NCBI GenBank assembly: GCA_040219735.1
Contig: JAVJRX010000019.1
DNA: 64,000 nucleotides
Strand: one strand, 5' to 3'
From: Coleofasciculus sp040219735
GTDB lineage: Bacteria; Cyanobacteriota; Cyanobacteriia; Cyanobacteriales; Coleofasciculaceae
Shown here: positions 8,364 to 18,105 of the stretch, one piece after another
How positions within the stretch are numbered: position 1 is the stretch's first letter
How the letters are laid out: every line of letters begins with the position of its first letter
Program-made: the position numbers and the translations under genes
The notes under the pieces: model-generated
Seen by the model: only the letters and a program-made list of their open reading frames with translations
What the model was told of the DNA's origin: nothing
The model's database searches: none

Positions 8364-11192
8364 ATGAACTATTCTTTTCCCAAACAAAAATACCATATCC
8401 TCTGGATTCCTAGCAATATTATCCTCACCCTTCTCACCCTCATCAGCGCAACCAATGCCGAAATAATCCCTGACACAGATAATTTTTCAACCAATACCAA
8501 CGTTACCAATGGTGTAATTCAAGGAGGAATCAGAGTCGGGAATTCTCTCTTCCACAGTTTTGATGAATTTTCTATTCCGACAAATTCACAAGCCGTCTTT
8601 CAACTAAACACCCCAAACCTGGACATAGAAACTATTATCAGCCGCATCACGGGTGACAAGATATCCCTTATTGATGGCATCATTGGTGCGGATGGCACAG
8701 CTAACCTAGTGCTGATTAATCCCAACGGAATTATATTTGGTGCCAATGCTCAACTCAATATCGGTGGCTCTTTCTTAGCCAGTACCGCCAACAGTGTTAT
8801 CTTTCCTGATGGCAGTGAATTCAGCACCACCAATCCCCAATCACCGCCCCTTTTAACCATTAATGTACCAATTGGCTTGCAGTTTGGTTCCAATCCGTCG
8901 CCGATTATTCATCAAACAAATAGTAACTTATCAGTAAACCCCGGTCAAACCTTGGCACTTGTGGGCGGAAATTTATTATTAAATGGAGCAAATCTAACAG
9001 CAGCGCAAGGGCGAATTGAATTGGGGAGTGTGGCGAGTTCGGGACGAGTTAATCTGACTCCTCTAACCACAGGTTTTGCCTTGGACTATTCAGATATACA
9101 ACAGTTTGGCACCATTGACTTAACCAATGGAACCGCTGTCAATACCAGTGGTTTAGGTGGTGGCAAAATTCGGGTTCGGGGAGGAGAAGTCACCCTGACT
9201 CAAAACTCAAACCTAGTGGCGGAAACCCTCGGTAATGTGAACGGCGGCGGGATTGATATTCAGGCGAATCAGGTGAAACTGCAACAAGGTGCGTTTGCTT
9301 CTACCTCTACATTTGGTGCAGGTACAGGAGGAAATCTTACCATTCAGGCTGAGCGAGTGGACGTGACTGGTACAACCCCTCTAGAACCCTCACAGCAGTT
9401 TCTATCCGGAACCTTTGACCCATTTAATTTAAGTAATGGTTTATTTAGTTTTAGTGGTGGACAGGGTGATGCTGGACATTTAACCCTTGAAACCAATCAA
9501 TTGATTGTACAAAATGGCGCGACTCTCATCACCACAGCCTTTGCAGAGGGGAATGGTGGTGACTTAACCTTAAACGTCTCAGAGTTCGCAGATTTAACCC
9601 GTGGGTCTCTCTTACTAACCGGAACTACGGCGAAAGGAAACGCCGGGGATTTCCAAATTACCGCGAATCAGTTGCGAGTGCTAGAGGGTACATCATTAAG
9701 CACCACACCTAGCGCGATGAGTCAAGGTCAAGGGGGGAATTTAACTGTAACGGCTGAATTCGTGGAACTCAGAGGAACCCCAGCCAACGCCGTTGTTCCA
9801 GGAGGGTTGTTCACAGCTACCCTGGGTGCAGGGGATGCGGGTGATTTTACCCTAAATACAGGTCAACTCATTGTTGCTGATGGGTCACAAATCTCAGCCG
9901 CTGCGGCGGGTGGAGGACGGGGAGGAAATCTCCGGGTTAACGCCGATACGGTGGAATTGAGGGGTGTTTCTGCTGATGGTCAGTTTTTGAGTGGTTTGTT
10001 TACCTCGTCATCGCTGTTAACCGTAGCAGGACAAAGGGGAACAGCACCCGCCGGAGATTTAATGATTACCACGCGACGCTTAAGTGTGCGGGATGGCGCT
10101 CAAATTTCCGCCGCTACAGGGAGTGCAGGTACAGCCGGAACCTTAAATATCAATGCTTCTGAATCGGTAACGGTGGCGGGTGTGGCGACGGGTGTTGCTC
10201 CCTCTGTCGAAGGAGTCTCCTTTGGCATTATTGGTGATGGTATCGTACCGAGTGCAATTGAAGCCAACACCAGTGGTGCAGGCGGTGCTGGGGATTTGCA
10301 GATTCAAACGGGACGGTTAAATGTGTGGGATGGCGCGGAAGTTGGCGTCAGGGGGACAGCATCGGGTGCTGCAGGTAATTTAGATATAATAGCCGATTCG
10401 ATTTGGCTGGACAATCAAGGGGCAATTAGTGCAGCTACAGTGGCGGGGACAGGGGGAAATATTCGACTCGAAGCATCGAATGTGCTACTGCGGCGCAATA
10501 GTCGGATTACGACGAATACAGAGAACAGTGATGGGGGTAATATAACAATCGATACCAATACTCTAGTCGCGATCGATAATAGTGATATCACGGCTAATGC
10601 TCGTCAAGGTCGAGGCGGTCGTGTTAGTATTACGGCTCAGGGTATTTTTGGCATTCAGTTTCGGGATGAACTTACCCCAGATAGCGATATCACCGCCACA
10701 TCAGATTTAGGACCACAATTTAATGGTCTGGTGACTTTAAATATTCAGGGGATTGACCCGAATCGGGGATTAGTTCAGTTACCGGAAAATTTTACTCAAC
10801 CCAGTAATCAAATTGCCACAGGTTGTGTCGCTGAAACAGGAAATTCCCTTGTCATGACTGGACGAGGTGGACTACCCGAAGACCCCAGCCAAATTTTACG
10901 CGGTCGAACCCTTTGGCAAGATTTGCGTTCTCTTGATTTGGATGAAGAAAATCTGGGGGAGACGGGACGTGCAGAGAATCGACAGCAATTCCCATCGATA
11001 GGTTTTTTGGGAATCGAATCCTCACTTTTAACGACCTCACCAAGAAAGAAAATACATCCAGAGAAAAACTTGACCCCTGTGGAAGCTCAAGGATGGGTGA
11101 TTGATGCAGATGGCAATGTCGAACTGGTGGCTAATATGCCCAATGATAGACTGGGTGTTGTTGATTTGCCCAGAATGTCTAATTGTTATTAA
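8364..11192 (+). CDS. Filamentous haemagglutinin-type exoprotein (TPS domain), paralogue 1
   Basis: Large surface or secreted protein of 942 residues. An N-terminal signal peptide is followed by the haemagglutination-activity / two-partner-secretion domain (residues ~35-175), with 'SFDEFSIPTNSQAVFQL', 'LINPNGIIFGANAQLNIGGS' and 'FLASTANSV'. The rest is a long Gly/Asn-rich repetitive region predicted to form a right-handed beta-helix (repeated 'GGNLTI', 'GDLTL' turns). It ends in a conserved tail, 'VEAQGWVIDADGNVELVA'. By family knowledge it needs an FhaC/ShlB-type outer-membrane partner, which is not in the window. A second paralogue follows 24 bp downstream, so the two are probably co-transcribed with the TPR-CHAT gene. 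Confidence 0.9.
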   Translation: MNYSFPKQKYHILWIPSNIILTLLTLISATNAEIIPDTDNFSTNTNVTNGVIQGGIRVGNSLFHSFDEFSIPTNSQAVFQLNTPNLDIETIISRITGDKISLIDGIIGADGTANLVLINPNGIIFGANAQLNIGGSFLASTANSVIFPDGSEFSTTNPQSPPLLTINVPIGLQFGSNPSPIIHQTNSNLSVNPGQTLALVGGNLLLNGANLTAAQGRIELGSVASSGRVNLTPLTTGFALDYSDIQQFGTIDLTNGTAVNTSGLGGGKIRVRGGEVTLTQNSNLVAETLGNVNGGGIDIQANQVKLQQGAFASTSTFGAGTGGNLTIQAERVDVTGTTPLEPSQQFLSGTFDPFNLSNGLFSFSGGQGDAGHLTLETNQLIVQNGATLITTAFAEGNGGDLTLNVSEFADLTRGSLLLTGTTAKGNAGDFQITANQLRVLEGTSLSTTPSAMSQGQGGNLTVTAEFVELRGTPANAVVPGGLFTATLGAGDAGDFTLNTGQLIVADGSQISAAAAGGGRGGNLRVNADTVELRGVSADGQFLSGLFTSSSLLTVAGQRGTAPAGDLMITTRRLSVRDGAQISAATGSAGTAGTLNINASESVTVAGVATGVAPSVEGVSFGIIGDGIVPSAIEANTSGAGGAGDLQIQTGRLNVWDGAEVGVRGTASGAAGNLDIIADSIWLDNQGAISAATVAGTGGNIRLEASNVLLRRNSRITTNTENSDGGNITIDTNTLVAIDNSDITANARQGRGGRVSITAQGIFGIQFRDELTPDSDITATSDLGPQFNGLVTLNIQGIDPNRGLVQLPENFTQPSNQIATGCVAETGNSLVMTGRGGLPEDPSQILRGRTLWQDLRSLDLDEENLGETGRAENRQQFPSIGFLGIESSLLTTSPRKKIHPEKNLTPVEAQGWVIDADGNVELVANMPNDRLGVVDLPRMSNCY

Positions 11193-11216
11193 ATAAGACG
11201 GTAGGTTGGCACTTTT

Positions 11217-14012
11217 ATGCAGCAAAGACTATTTATCTGGTTAACAGGGAATCTGTTTGTGGGTCTGCTGGCTTCGACTAGTATGGCTCAATCCCAGGTT
11301 ATACCCGATGATACATTGCCCCAAAATACAGTTGTCACTAAGAATGGTAATATTACTGAGATTCAAAGTGGGACAAGAGTAGGGGATAATCTCTTCCACA
11401 GCTTTGAGGAGTTTTCTGTTCCTGAACGTTCAACAGCATTTTTTAATCTGGAAACGATAAATCAGGATGTACAAAATATTATTAACCGGGTTACAGAAAC
11501 TAAGCTATCAGAAATTAATGGCACAATCCAGATTAACAATACAGCTAATTTATTTTTAATTAATCCTCAAGGCATTCTCTTTGGCGCGAATGCGAAACTC
11601 GATATTAGCGGCTCATTTTTAGCCAGTACTGCCAATAGTATCCAATTTCCAGATGGGCGTGAATTTAGCGCCACTAATTACTCAACCCCACCCTTATTAT
11701 CAATTAATGTTCCCATTGGCTTGCAATTTGGTTCAAATCCGGCTCCTATTGAGAATCAATCGACTGGTGGCTTACAAGTTAAACTGGGTCAAACCTTAGC
11801 CCTAGTCGGTGGTGAACTGCGGTTTCCGGGAGGGCATTTGACAGCCCCCCAAGGGCGAATTGAATTAGGTAGCGTTGGTGAGAATAGTTTCGTCCAGATT
11901 ACGCCAACTATTAATGGCTTCACTCTGGGATATGAGGGGGTAGAGAATTTCCAAGATATTCACCTTTCCCAACAATCTGTCGTAGACGCCAGTGGTACAG
12001 GTGGCGGTTTTATTCAAGTCCAAGGCGCTCAAGTGAACCTGACACAAGGGTCACAAATTCGTGCAGATACACGGGGTAATATTAACGGTGGTGATATTAC
12101 GATTCAAGCTGAACAATTGAACCTCCAAGAGGGCGCTTTTGTTTCCGCGTCTACCTTTGGTGATGGCGCGGCTGGTTCGTTGATGGTGAATGCTTCATCT
12201 GTGGAAATTATTGGGACGAGAAATCTACAAGAGGTGTTGGATAAGCTTTTTAAGACAAGAACCATTACTCTAGATGAGTTGGGTAGTGGTCTATTTTCTC
12301 TAAGTTTCGGTTCTGGTGCTGCGAATCACTTAATTATTAATACTGAAATATTGAATGTGCGGGAGGGAGGTTTTATTTCCACTTCTTCCTTTAGCACGGG
12401 TTCGGGCGGCGATATGATAGTGAGGGCATCTGAATCGGTGGAACTGGTGAGTTCAGAACTGTTTGCTGATAGTTATGGGCAGGGAAATGCGGGTAAATTG
12501 ACCGTACAAACCCGACAGTTAATAACTAGAGACGGGGGTGGAATATTTAACTCTACGTTTGATACAGGGCGTGGCGGAAATGTGTTGATTCAAGCATCGG
12601 ATTCTATTGAACTGATTGGTACAACACCAGATGGTCGATTCAAAAGTGCTATTGCTTCTAATGCTTTTGAGGATGCGACTCAAGCCACGGGAAATGTGAG
12701 CATTGAAACTCGACGCTTAATCATTCGCGAGGGGGCGGGAATTGGCGCGGCTACATTCGGTACAGCTCAAGGCGGAACGGTGAAGATTCAGGCGTCAGAT
12801 AGTGTGGAACTGATTGGTACTTCAGCGAATGGTCGAGAATTGAGTAGTTTGAATACACAAAGTTTTGGCAAAGGCGCTGCGGGTGATATTGAAGTCTATA
12901 CTAGACAATTAGTGCTGCGGGATGGCGGAGTTATCTCAACCACGACGCAAAATGCTGGGCGGGCGGGACGATTGGTGGTTAGAGCATCGGAGTTTGTGGA
13001 ACTGAGTGGTATTTCCGCCGATGGTCAGTTTTCCAGTAGTATGCGCTCAGATGCGTCTTCTGATTCTGTTCCCAGTGGCTTTATTCCGCCACCTCGGACT
13101 GAGGTATTGGGGAAAGCGGGGGATGTGACGATTGAGACAGGACGTTTAATTATCCGAGATGGAGCCGAAGTCACGGTTAATGGGGAGAAGTTAGCCGCCG
13201 CAGGGAATTTGAGAGTTGATGCTGACTTGATTTGGTTAATGAACGGTGGTGCAATTTCAGCGACTACGCGGGCGGGGACAGAGGGAAATATCATTCTGCA
13301 AACGCAGAATTTGTTGCTACAGAATCAGAGTCAAATCAGCACGAATGCTGAGAATGCTAATGGTGGTAATATTACAATTGATACAGGTAATTTAGTGGCA
13401 CTTAATAATAGCGATATTAGTGCGAATGCTCAAGCGGGAGCAGGGGGTCGGGTTACGGTTAATGCGTTTGGTATTTTTGGTACGCAATTTCGAGAAGCGT
13501 TAACTCCAGAGAGTGATATCACGGCGACATCAGCACTTGGAGCTGAGTTTAAAGGTAGGGTCAATATCAATATAGAGGAGATTGATCCCAATCAAGGATT
13601 AGTCCGCTTACCCGAAAACTTTACTGAACCCAGGAACCAAATTGTCACAGGTTGTGCTGCGGATCAAGGCAATTCTTTTGTGGTGACTGGACGGGGGGGT
13701 TTACCTGAAGATCCCACTCAAACTCTGCGAGGTCGAACCATTTGGCGGGATTTGCGGACGCTGGTGTTAAATGAAGATGAAGGAGATCAGGTAGAGACGT
13801 TCTCTGGAACCTCTGGGAGCGGGGCTAGTAGAGACGTGACCGTGGAACCTCTGGGAGATAGGGGAGAATCTCCTTCTGAGCGTCGCTCGTCTATTGTAGA
13901 AGCTCAAGGATGGATCATTAATGCTCAAGGTCAGGTTGAGTTAGTGGCTCATGTCCCTGAGGTTAATCCCCACAGTCCCTGGTATAAATCAGCAACATGC
14001 TTAAATGAGTAA
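11217..14012 (+). CDS. Filamentous haemagglutinin-type exoprotein (TPS domain), paralogue 2
   Basis: Protein of 931 residues with the same architecture as its upstream neighbour: signal peptide, TPS domain (residues ~30-170, 'SFEEFSVPERSTAFFNL', 'LINPQGILFGANAKLDISGS'), beta-helical repeats, and a conserved C-terminal block with 'GRGGLPEDPTQTLRGRT'. Near the C-terminus, two half-copies of the GTAGAGACGT repeat (13791-13857) add about 25 residues in frame before the conserved tail 'VEAQGWIINAQGQVELVAH'. The 24-bp gap from paralogue 1 suggests one operon. Probable role: adhesion or surface structure; the ligand is unknown. Confidence 0.9.
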   Translation: MQQRLFIWLTGNLFVGLLASTSMAQSQVIPDDTLPQNTVVTKNGNITEIQSGTRVGDNLFHSFEEFSVPERSTAFFNLETINQDVQNIINRVTETKLSEINGTIQINNTANLFLINPQGILFGANAKLDISGSFLASTANSIQFPDGREFSATNYSTPPLLSINVPIGLQFGSNPAPIENQSTGGLQVKLGQTLALVGGELRFPGGHLTAPQGRIELGSVGENSFVQITPTINGFTLGYEGVENFQDIHLSQQSVVDASGTGGGFIQVQGAQVNLTQGSQIRADTRGNINGGDITIQAEQLNLQEGAFVSASTFGDGAAGSLMVNASSVEIIGTRNLQEVLDKLFKTRTITLDELGSGLFSLSFGSGAANHLIINTEILNVREGGFISTSSFSTGSGGDMIVRASESVELVSSELFADSYGQGNAGKLTVQTRQLITRDGGGIFNSTFDTGRGGNVLIQASDSIELIGTTPDGRFKSAIASNAFEDATQATGNVSIETRRLIIREGAGIGAATFGTAQGGTVKIQASDSVELIGTSANGRELSSLNTQSFGKGAAGDIEVYTRQLVLRDGGVISTTTQNAGRAGRLVVRASEFVELSGISADGQFSSSMRSDASSDSVPSGFIPPPRTEVLGKAGDVTIETGRLIIRDGAEVTVNGEKLAAAGNLRVDADLIWLMNGGAISATTRAGTEGNIILQTQNLLLQNQSQISTNAENANGGNITIDTGNLVALNNSDISANAQAGAGGRVTVNAFGIFGTQFREALTPESDITATSALGAEFKGRVNINIEEIDPNQGLVRLPENFTEPRNQIVTGCAADQGNSFVVTGRGGLPEDPTQTLRGRTIWRDLRTLVLNEDEGDQVETFSGTSGSGASRDVTVEPLGDRGESPSERRSSIVEAQGWIINAQGQVELVAHVPEVNPHSPWYKSATCLNE
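13791..13857 (+). repeat. Duplicated half-palindromes inside the FHA gene
   Basis: GTAGAGACGT occurs at 13791 and again at 13829, each followed by GGAACCTCTGGGAG, giving a ~38-bp duplicated unit. It lies in frame near the 3' end of the second FHA gene, between two blocks conserved in both FHA paralogues. Confidence 0.75.
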
Positions 14013-14027
14013 TCACCATGTTGTCAT

Positions 14028-14075
14028 GGCGATTAAAATCGCTGCTACACAAACAAAGTCCGCCTGCGCGGACTG
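14028..14075 (+). repeat. AGTCCGCctgcGCGGACT dispersed repeat, copy 1
   Basis: The segment contains GCTACACAAACAAAGTCCGC and a 7-bp stem, AGTCCGC/GCGGACT. Copies recur at 41511-41543 and, inverted, at 54195-54243. An open frame of 77 codons across it is judged spurious. The whole 14013-14260 gap holds no convincing gene. Confidence 0.85.
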
Positions 14076-14260
14076 GATTAGAAAGGGGATAGTTAAACCG
14101 GATTTGGTATTACTCAAAACTTTTTCATCCTTTCCCTCAGATCATGTCCAGCTTTATTGTTCGCCTATCATACCCATAGTTATTGGTACAGCAGCATTAA
14201 AAGCATTACCCTTCTACCCCCTCACCAAGATGCAATGACAATGCTATTGGATTTGATATT

Positions 14261-17107
14261 ATGACATTGTTGCCCCGCATCAGACTGAAAACAGTTATTA
14301 TAAGGCGATCGCGAACTCAAACAATAGCGTCAGTCTCCTCACGGCTCAAGGCTTTCAGTCGCTGTATCGGGTTAGGATTACTCACATTGTTCCTGATAAC
14401 GTGGGTTTTTCCCACCCAAGCGCAGTATCCGCCGATACCGCTTACAGAACTAACTCAGACTCAATTCTTGAGTAGGGAACAGGGAATAGGAAACAAACAA
14501 CAGGGGGATTTGAACTCAGTTCAAGAGAATGACAATGCTTTAACTCAACTTGAACAAGGCAAAGCTCTCTACTCGGCGGGGCGTTTTTGGCAAGCGATTA
14601 CGGTTTGGCAACAGACGATGCAAGCTTATCAAGATCGAGGCGATCGCATCCACTATGCCCTTAGTTTAAGTTATCTCTCCTTAGCCTATCAAGAGTTGGG
14701 ACAATGGCAGGAGGCGGAACAAGCGATTACCCAAAGCTTAAATCTAGTCGCTAATCTCCTCAAACCCACCCGCAATCATCAACGCCTTCTCGCTCAACTT
14801 CTGAATACTCAAGCCAGTCTCCATTATGCTCAAGGACAAATGGAAGCGGCTTTAGAAACGTGGAAACAGGCAGAACAGGCGTATCAAGAGGCGGGTGATC
14901 AAACGGGTGTATTCGGGAGCCAAATTAACCAAGCGCAAGTCTTACAAGCATTGGGACTCTATCGGCGATCGCAGATTACCTTAGAGCGAGTGAAAACCCA
15001 GCTCCAAACTCAACCCGATTCCTTACTCAAAGCCGCCGGATTACGAAGTCTGGGCGTTGCGTTGCAAGTGGTGGGTAATCTAGAGGAATCACAACAGGTT
15101 TTGCAACAAAGTTTGGCAATAACTCAGGGTTTCGATGCAATAGCTGACCAAAGTGCGACGCTATTTAGCCTGGGAAATACAGCGAGAGCGCAACAAGACT
15201 TTGAAGATGCGATCGCCTATTATCAACAAGCCGCCTCAACAGCAACCACCCCTCTGACTCAAGTTGAAGCCCAACTCAACCAACTCAGCCTGCTGATTGA
15301 AACCCAAAATTGGACAGACGCCCAAACCTTAGTCCCCCAAATTCAAGCTGAATTATCTAATTTACCCCTAAATCGGGCGGCGGTTTATGCTCAAGTGAAT
15401 TTCGCCGAAAGCTTGATGAAAATGGGAAGCCATGTAGAGACGTTGCATGCAACGTCTGGGAGCCAATCTGTAGGGGCGGGTTTGACTGATAACGTTACCC
15501 AAGAAACCGCTAACTTGACTAAACCCGCCCTACCTAGGGAACAGGGTATAGTATCTCAATCTCCACCCAATTTTACCGGCGCTAAAGCGCAACTACAAAC
15601 GATCGCACAATTATTAGCCAGAGCGATTCAACAAGCCAGACAGCTTAATGATAAGAGATCTGAATCTTACGCCCTCGGTCAATTGGGACATCTTTATATG
15701 CAGACACAGCAGTGGTTAGAGGCGCAAAGGTTAACTGAGGAAGCATTAAGTTTGGCGCAAGGAATACAAGCCACTGAAATCACCTATCGTTGGCAATGGC
15801 AATTGAGTCAGATACTCCAATACCAAGGTAATCTGACAGGCGCGATCGCGGCAAATCGGGACGCGGTTTATACCCTGCAATCCTTACGCAGTGATTTGAT
15901 GGCGATTAATCCTGATGTGCAATTTTCTTTTCGGGAAACCGTTGAACCCATTTATCGGAATTTAGTGGAATTGCTCTTAAGCAATCAGCCCACACCAGAA
16001 CAGCTTCAACAAGGGCGTGAAACCATTGAATCCCTAAGATTGGCGGAATTGGAGAACTTCTTCCGGGAAGCTTGTTGGCAAGTTCAACGCCAAACCATTG
16101 ACCAGATTGATCCCCAAGCTTCAGTCATTTACCCGATTATTTTACCGAATCATTTTGCCGTTATTGTCTCCCTACCCGGAAAACCCCTGCGCTATTTCCA
16201 AACGGAGTTAGCTCAAACTCAAATAGATAGTACCATTGAGCAACTCCTACAAGCCTTAAATCCAGCTTGGTCAAACAAAGAACGGTTACGCCTTTCCCAA
16301 CAACTTTATGATTGGTTAATCCGACCGATTGAGACTGAGTTAAGGGAGAATGAGATTAAAACCCTCGTCTTTGTTTTGGATGGTGCTTTACGGAATTTGC
16401 CCATGGCGGCGCTTTACGATGGACAGCAGTATCTGATCGAGAACTATAATATTGCTTTATCCCTAGGATTACAACTAATCGAGCCGCGATCGCTCTACCC
16501 GAAGCAACTAAAAACCTTAACGGCTGGACTTAGCGAGGCGCGGGATGGTTTTCCGGCTCTCCCCGCCGTGGAGTTGGAAGTGCAAAGCATCGCCGCACAA
16601 ATTCCTTCGACTATCCTCCTGAATCAACAGTTTACCCCTCAAACTCTGCAAGAGCAAATTGAGGCGAATCCATTCCCAGTGGTTCACTTAGCGACTCATG
16701 GACAGTTTAGCTCCAAAGCAGAGAACACCTTTCTACTCACTTGGAATGGTCGCATCAAGGTGAAAGATTTGGATCAACTCCTGCAAGTCAGACAGCGACA
16801 GGATACCAACCCGATTGAACTCCTTGTCCTCAGCGCTTGCCAAACGGCGACAGGGGACAAGCGAGCGGCTTTGGGACTTGCGGGATTAGCCGTGCGATCG
16901 GGCGCTCGTAGTACCCTAGCAACCTTGTGGTCAGTTAATGATGAATCGACGGCTCAGTTAATGGTTGAATTTTATCGACAACTCACCCAATCTCAAGTCA
17001 GTAAAGCCCAAGCCCTGCGTCAGGCTCAACTTACTCTCCTACGTCAATCTAATTATCAGCATCCCTTTTACTGGGCGCCCTTTGTCTTAGTCGGAAATTG
17101 GCTTTGA
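14261..17107 (+). CDS. Exported TPR-CHAT protein (caspase-like CHAT peptidase domain)
   Basis: Protein of 948 residues. An N-terminal hydrophobic segment (~35-52, ending PTQAQ) looks like a signal peptide. Tetratricopeptide repeats span roughly residues 85-580 (for example 'ALSLSYLSLAYQELGQWQEA'). The C-terminal CHAT domain has the expected catalytic pair: His in 'VVHLATHGQF' near 810 and Cys in 'LVLSACQTATGD' near 860, followed by 'GLAVRSGARSTLATLWSV'. CHAT domains are caspase-related cysteine peptidases. The signal peptide would place this one outside the cytoplasm, next to two FHA exoproteins and a DUF928 protein, so processing of surface proteins is a reasonable hypothesis. Two dispersed repeats (15434-15533) add about 35 residues in frame without breaking the gene. 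Confidence 0.9.
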   Translation: MTLLPRIRLKTVIIRRSRTQTIASVSSRLKAFSRCIGLGLLTLFLITWVFPTQAQYPPIPLTELTQTQFLSREQGIGNKQQGDLNSVQENDNALTQLEQGKALYSAGRFWQAITVWQQTMQAYQDRGDRIHYALSLSYLSLAYQELGQWQEAEQAITQSLNLVANLLKPTRNHQRLLAQLLNTQASLHYAQGQMEAALETWKQAEQAYQEAGDQTGVFGSQINQAQVLQALGLYRRSQITLERVKTQLQTQPDSLLKAAGLRSLGVALQVVGNLEESQQVLQQSLAITQGFDAIADQSATLFSLGNTARAQQDFEDAIAYYQQAASTATTPLTQVEAQLNQLSLLIETQNWTDAQTLVPQIQAELSNLPLNRAAVYAQVNFAESLMKMGSHVETLHATSGSQSVGAGLTDNVTQETANLTKPALPREQGIVSQSPPNFTGAKAQLQTIAQLLARAIQQARQLNDKRSESYALGQLGHLYMQTQQWLEAQRLTEEALSLAQGIQATEITYRWQWQLSQILQYQGNLTGAIAANRDAVYTLQSLRSDLMAINPDVQFSFRETVEPIYRNLVELLLSNQPTPEQLQQGRETIESLRLAELENFFREACWQVQRQTIDQIDPQASVIYPIILPNHFAVIVSLPGKPLRYFQTELAQTQIDSTIEQLLQALNPAWSNKERLRLSQQLYDWLIRPIETELRENEIKTLVFVLDGALRNLPMAALYDGQQYLIENYNIALSLGLQLIEPRSLYPKQLKTLTAGLSEARDGFPALPAVELEVQSIAAQIPSTILLNQQFTPQTLQEQIEANPFPVVHLATHGQFSSKAENTFLLTWNGRIKVKDLDQLLQVRQRQDTNPIELLVLSACQTATGDKRAALGLAGLAVRSGARSTLATLWSVNDESTAQLMVEFYRQLTQSQVSKAQALRQAQLTLLRQSNYQHPFYWAPFVLVGNWL
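15434..15533 (+). repeat. Two dispersed repeats embedded in frame in the TPR-CHAT gene
   Basis: A GTAGAGACGT palindrome (15434-15456) and a complete GGGCGGGTTT...AAACCCGCCC repeat (15470-15533) lie inside the coding sequence. They encode HVETLHATSG and SVGAGLTDNVTQETANL. The second peptide is nearly the same as one encoded inside the hybrid kinase gene at 24261-24324. The surrounding TPR sequence continues in frame. Confidence 0.9.
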
Positions 17108-17453
17108 CTCAAATCCTGTTCCCTGTTGCCGATTACCTCATATTTACAAAAATAAAGATAGGTACGGCTCATCGAACGTTATGATACGATACTTAGTATT
17201 AAAAACTCATGAGGGGTGTGACCCCACACTCCAAAATAAAAACTAACTGTTATAAGGGGTGACACATCCAGGGTGGTAGGTACTCTCTAATCCTTCAGTT
17301 GCTCTACTAGGGAATTGGTATGCTCAAAAACAAATAGACAAATTGTAATGAGTTTAGTATAATATCGGTCTTATTTGTCTGTCTTTGATGGGATGCCGCT
17401 TAAAATCCCTGTGATGCACTACAGCTCATTCTTCTTCACGAGGGTTTTTTATC
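17108..17453. other. Intergenic region upstream of DUF928
   Basis: About 345 AT-rich bases with no recognisable gene or strong hairpin. They probably hold the promoter and leader of the DUF928 gene at 17454, which is therefore likely transcribed separately from the TPR-CHAT gene. Confidence 0.4.
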
Positions 17454-18077
17454 ATGGCTTGGAAATATACACCTCAACCTCTTGCACTCGTTTCAGTCAG
17501 TCTTTTCCTGAAGCTTCTACTGGTTGGTAATTTACCAGTACCATTACATGCTCAAACCATACCCCTGTCTCACACAGCCAGTGTGACCTTTATTCCTCAA
17601 AGGCAAGGAACCCCCAGAGATTCAGCCGGGGGAGCCTCACGAGATGGTGGTGTATGTCCCAATGACATAAGTAATCTGGGAACATCAGTTACGCCCTTTG
17701 AGTTAGCGACAAATCACGGATTTACGGTGGCGGAACGTCCCACATTTTTTGTTTACATCCCACCAACAGTGGCTCAAGACGCTGTATTTATTCTCAAGGA
17801 TGAAACAGAAGATTATTTCTACAAAAAAACCGTATCACTTCCTAAGCACAGAGGTTTAGTCAGCTTTAAACTGCCCCTTGATGCACCAACCCTGGAAATT
17901 GGCAAGACGTATCAGTGGTCGTTTTTGCTAATTTGCGGACAATCCCTGAGACCTGATAGTCCTAAAGTAGAAGGGAAAATTCAGCGCATTCAACCTGACC
18001 CCGCCTTACTCAGCAAGCTTCAGCCATGGTCTCCTGTGGATAGAGCGGCTTTTTATGGAGAGGAAACTATTCAGTAG
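17454..18077 (+). CDS. DUF928 family exported protein, second copy
   Basis: Protein of 207 residues, paralogue of the 502-1269 product. It has a signal peptide ending near LHAQT, then a Gly/Arg/Asp-rich linker and the conserved core 'VAERPTFFVYIPP', 'VFILKDETEDYFYKK' and 'GKTYQWSFLLICGQSLRPDS'. It is shorter at the C-terminus than the first copy. Its position directly after the FHA/FHA/TPR-CHAT genes, on the same strand, suggests a shared envelope function. Function unknown. Confidence 0.85.
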   Translation: MAWKYTPQPLALVSVSLFLKLLLVGNLPVPLHAQTIPLSHTASVTFIPQRQGTPRDSAGGASRDGGVCPNDISNLGTSVTPFELATNHGFTVAERPTFFVYIPPTVAQDAVFILKDETEDYFYKKTVSLPKHRGLVSFKLPLDAPTLEIGKTYQWSFLLICGQSLRPDSPKVEGKIQRIQPDPALLSKLQPWSPVDRAAFYGEETIQ

Positions 18078-18105
18078 AGCGCCGCTTGATGTCACCACCG
18101 TTCGC

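Noticed and set aside
14005..14238. Open frame of 77 codons after the second FHA gene
   Set aside because: It is made largely of the AGTCCGC/GCGGACT dispersed repeat and overlaps the FHA stop; no homology is recognised.
8364..18077. Contact-dependent inhibition (CdiA/CdiI) locus
   Set aside because: The FHA proteins share the TPS domain but have no C-terminal toxin domain or small immunity gene downstream; both end in the same conserved tail.
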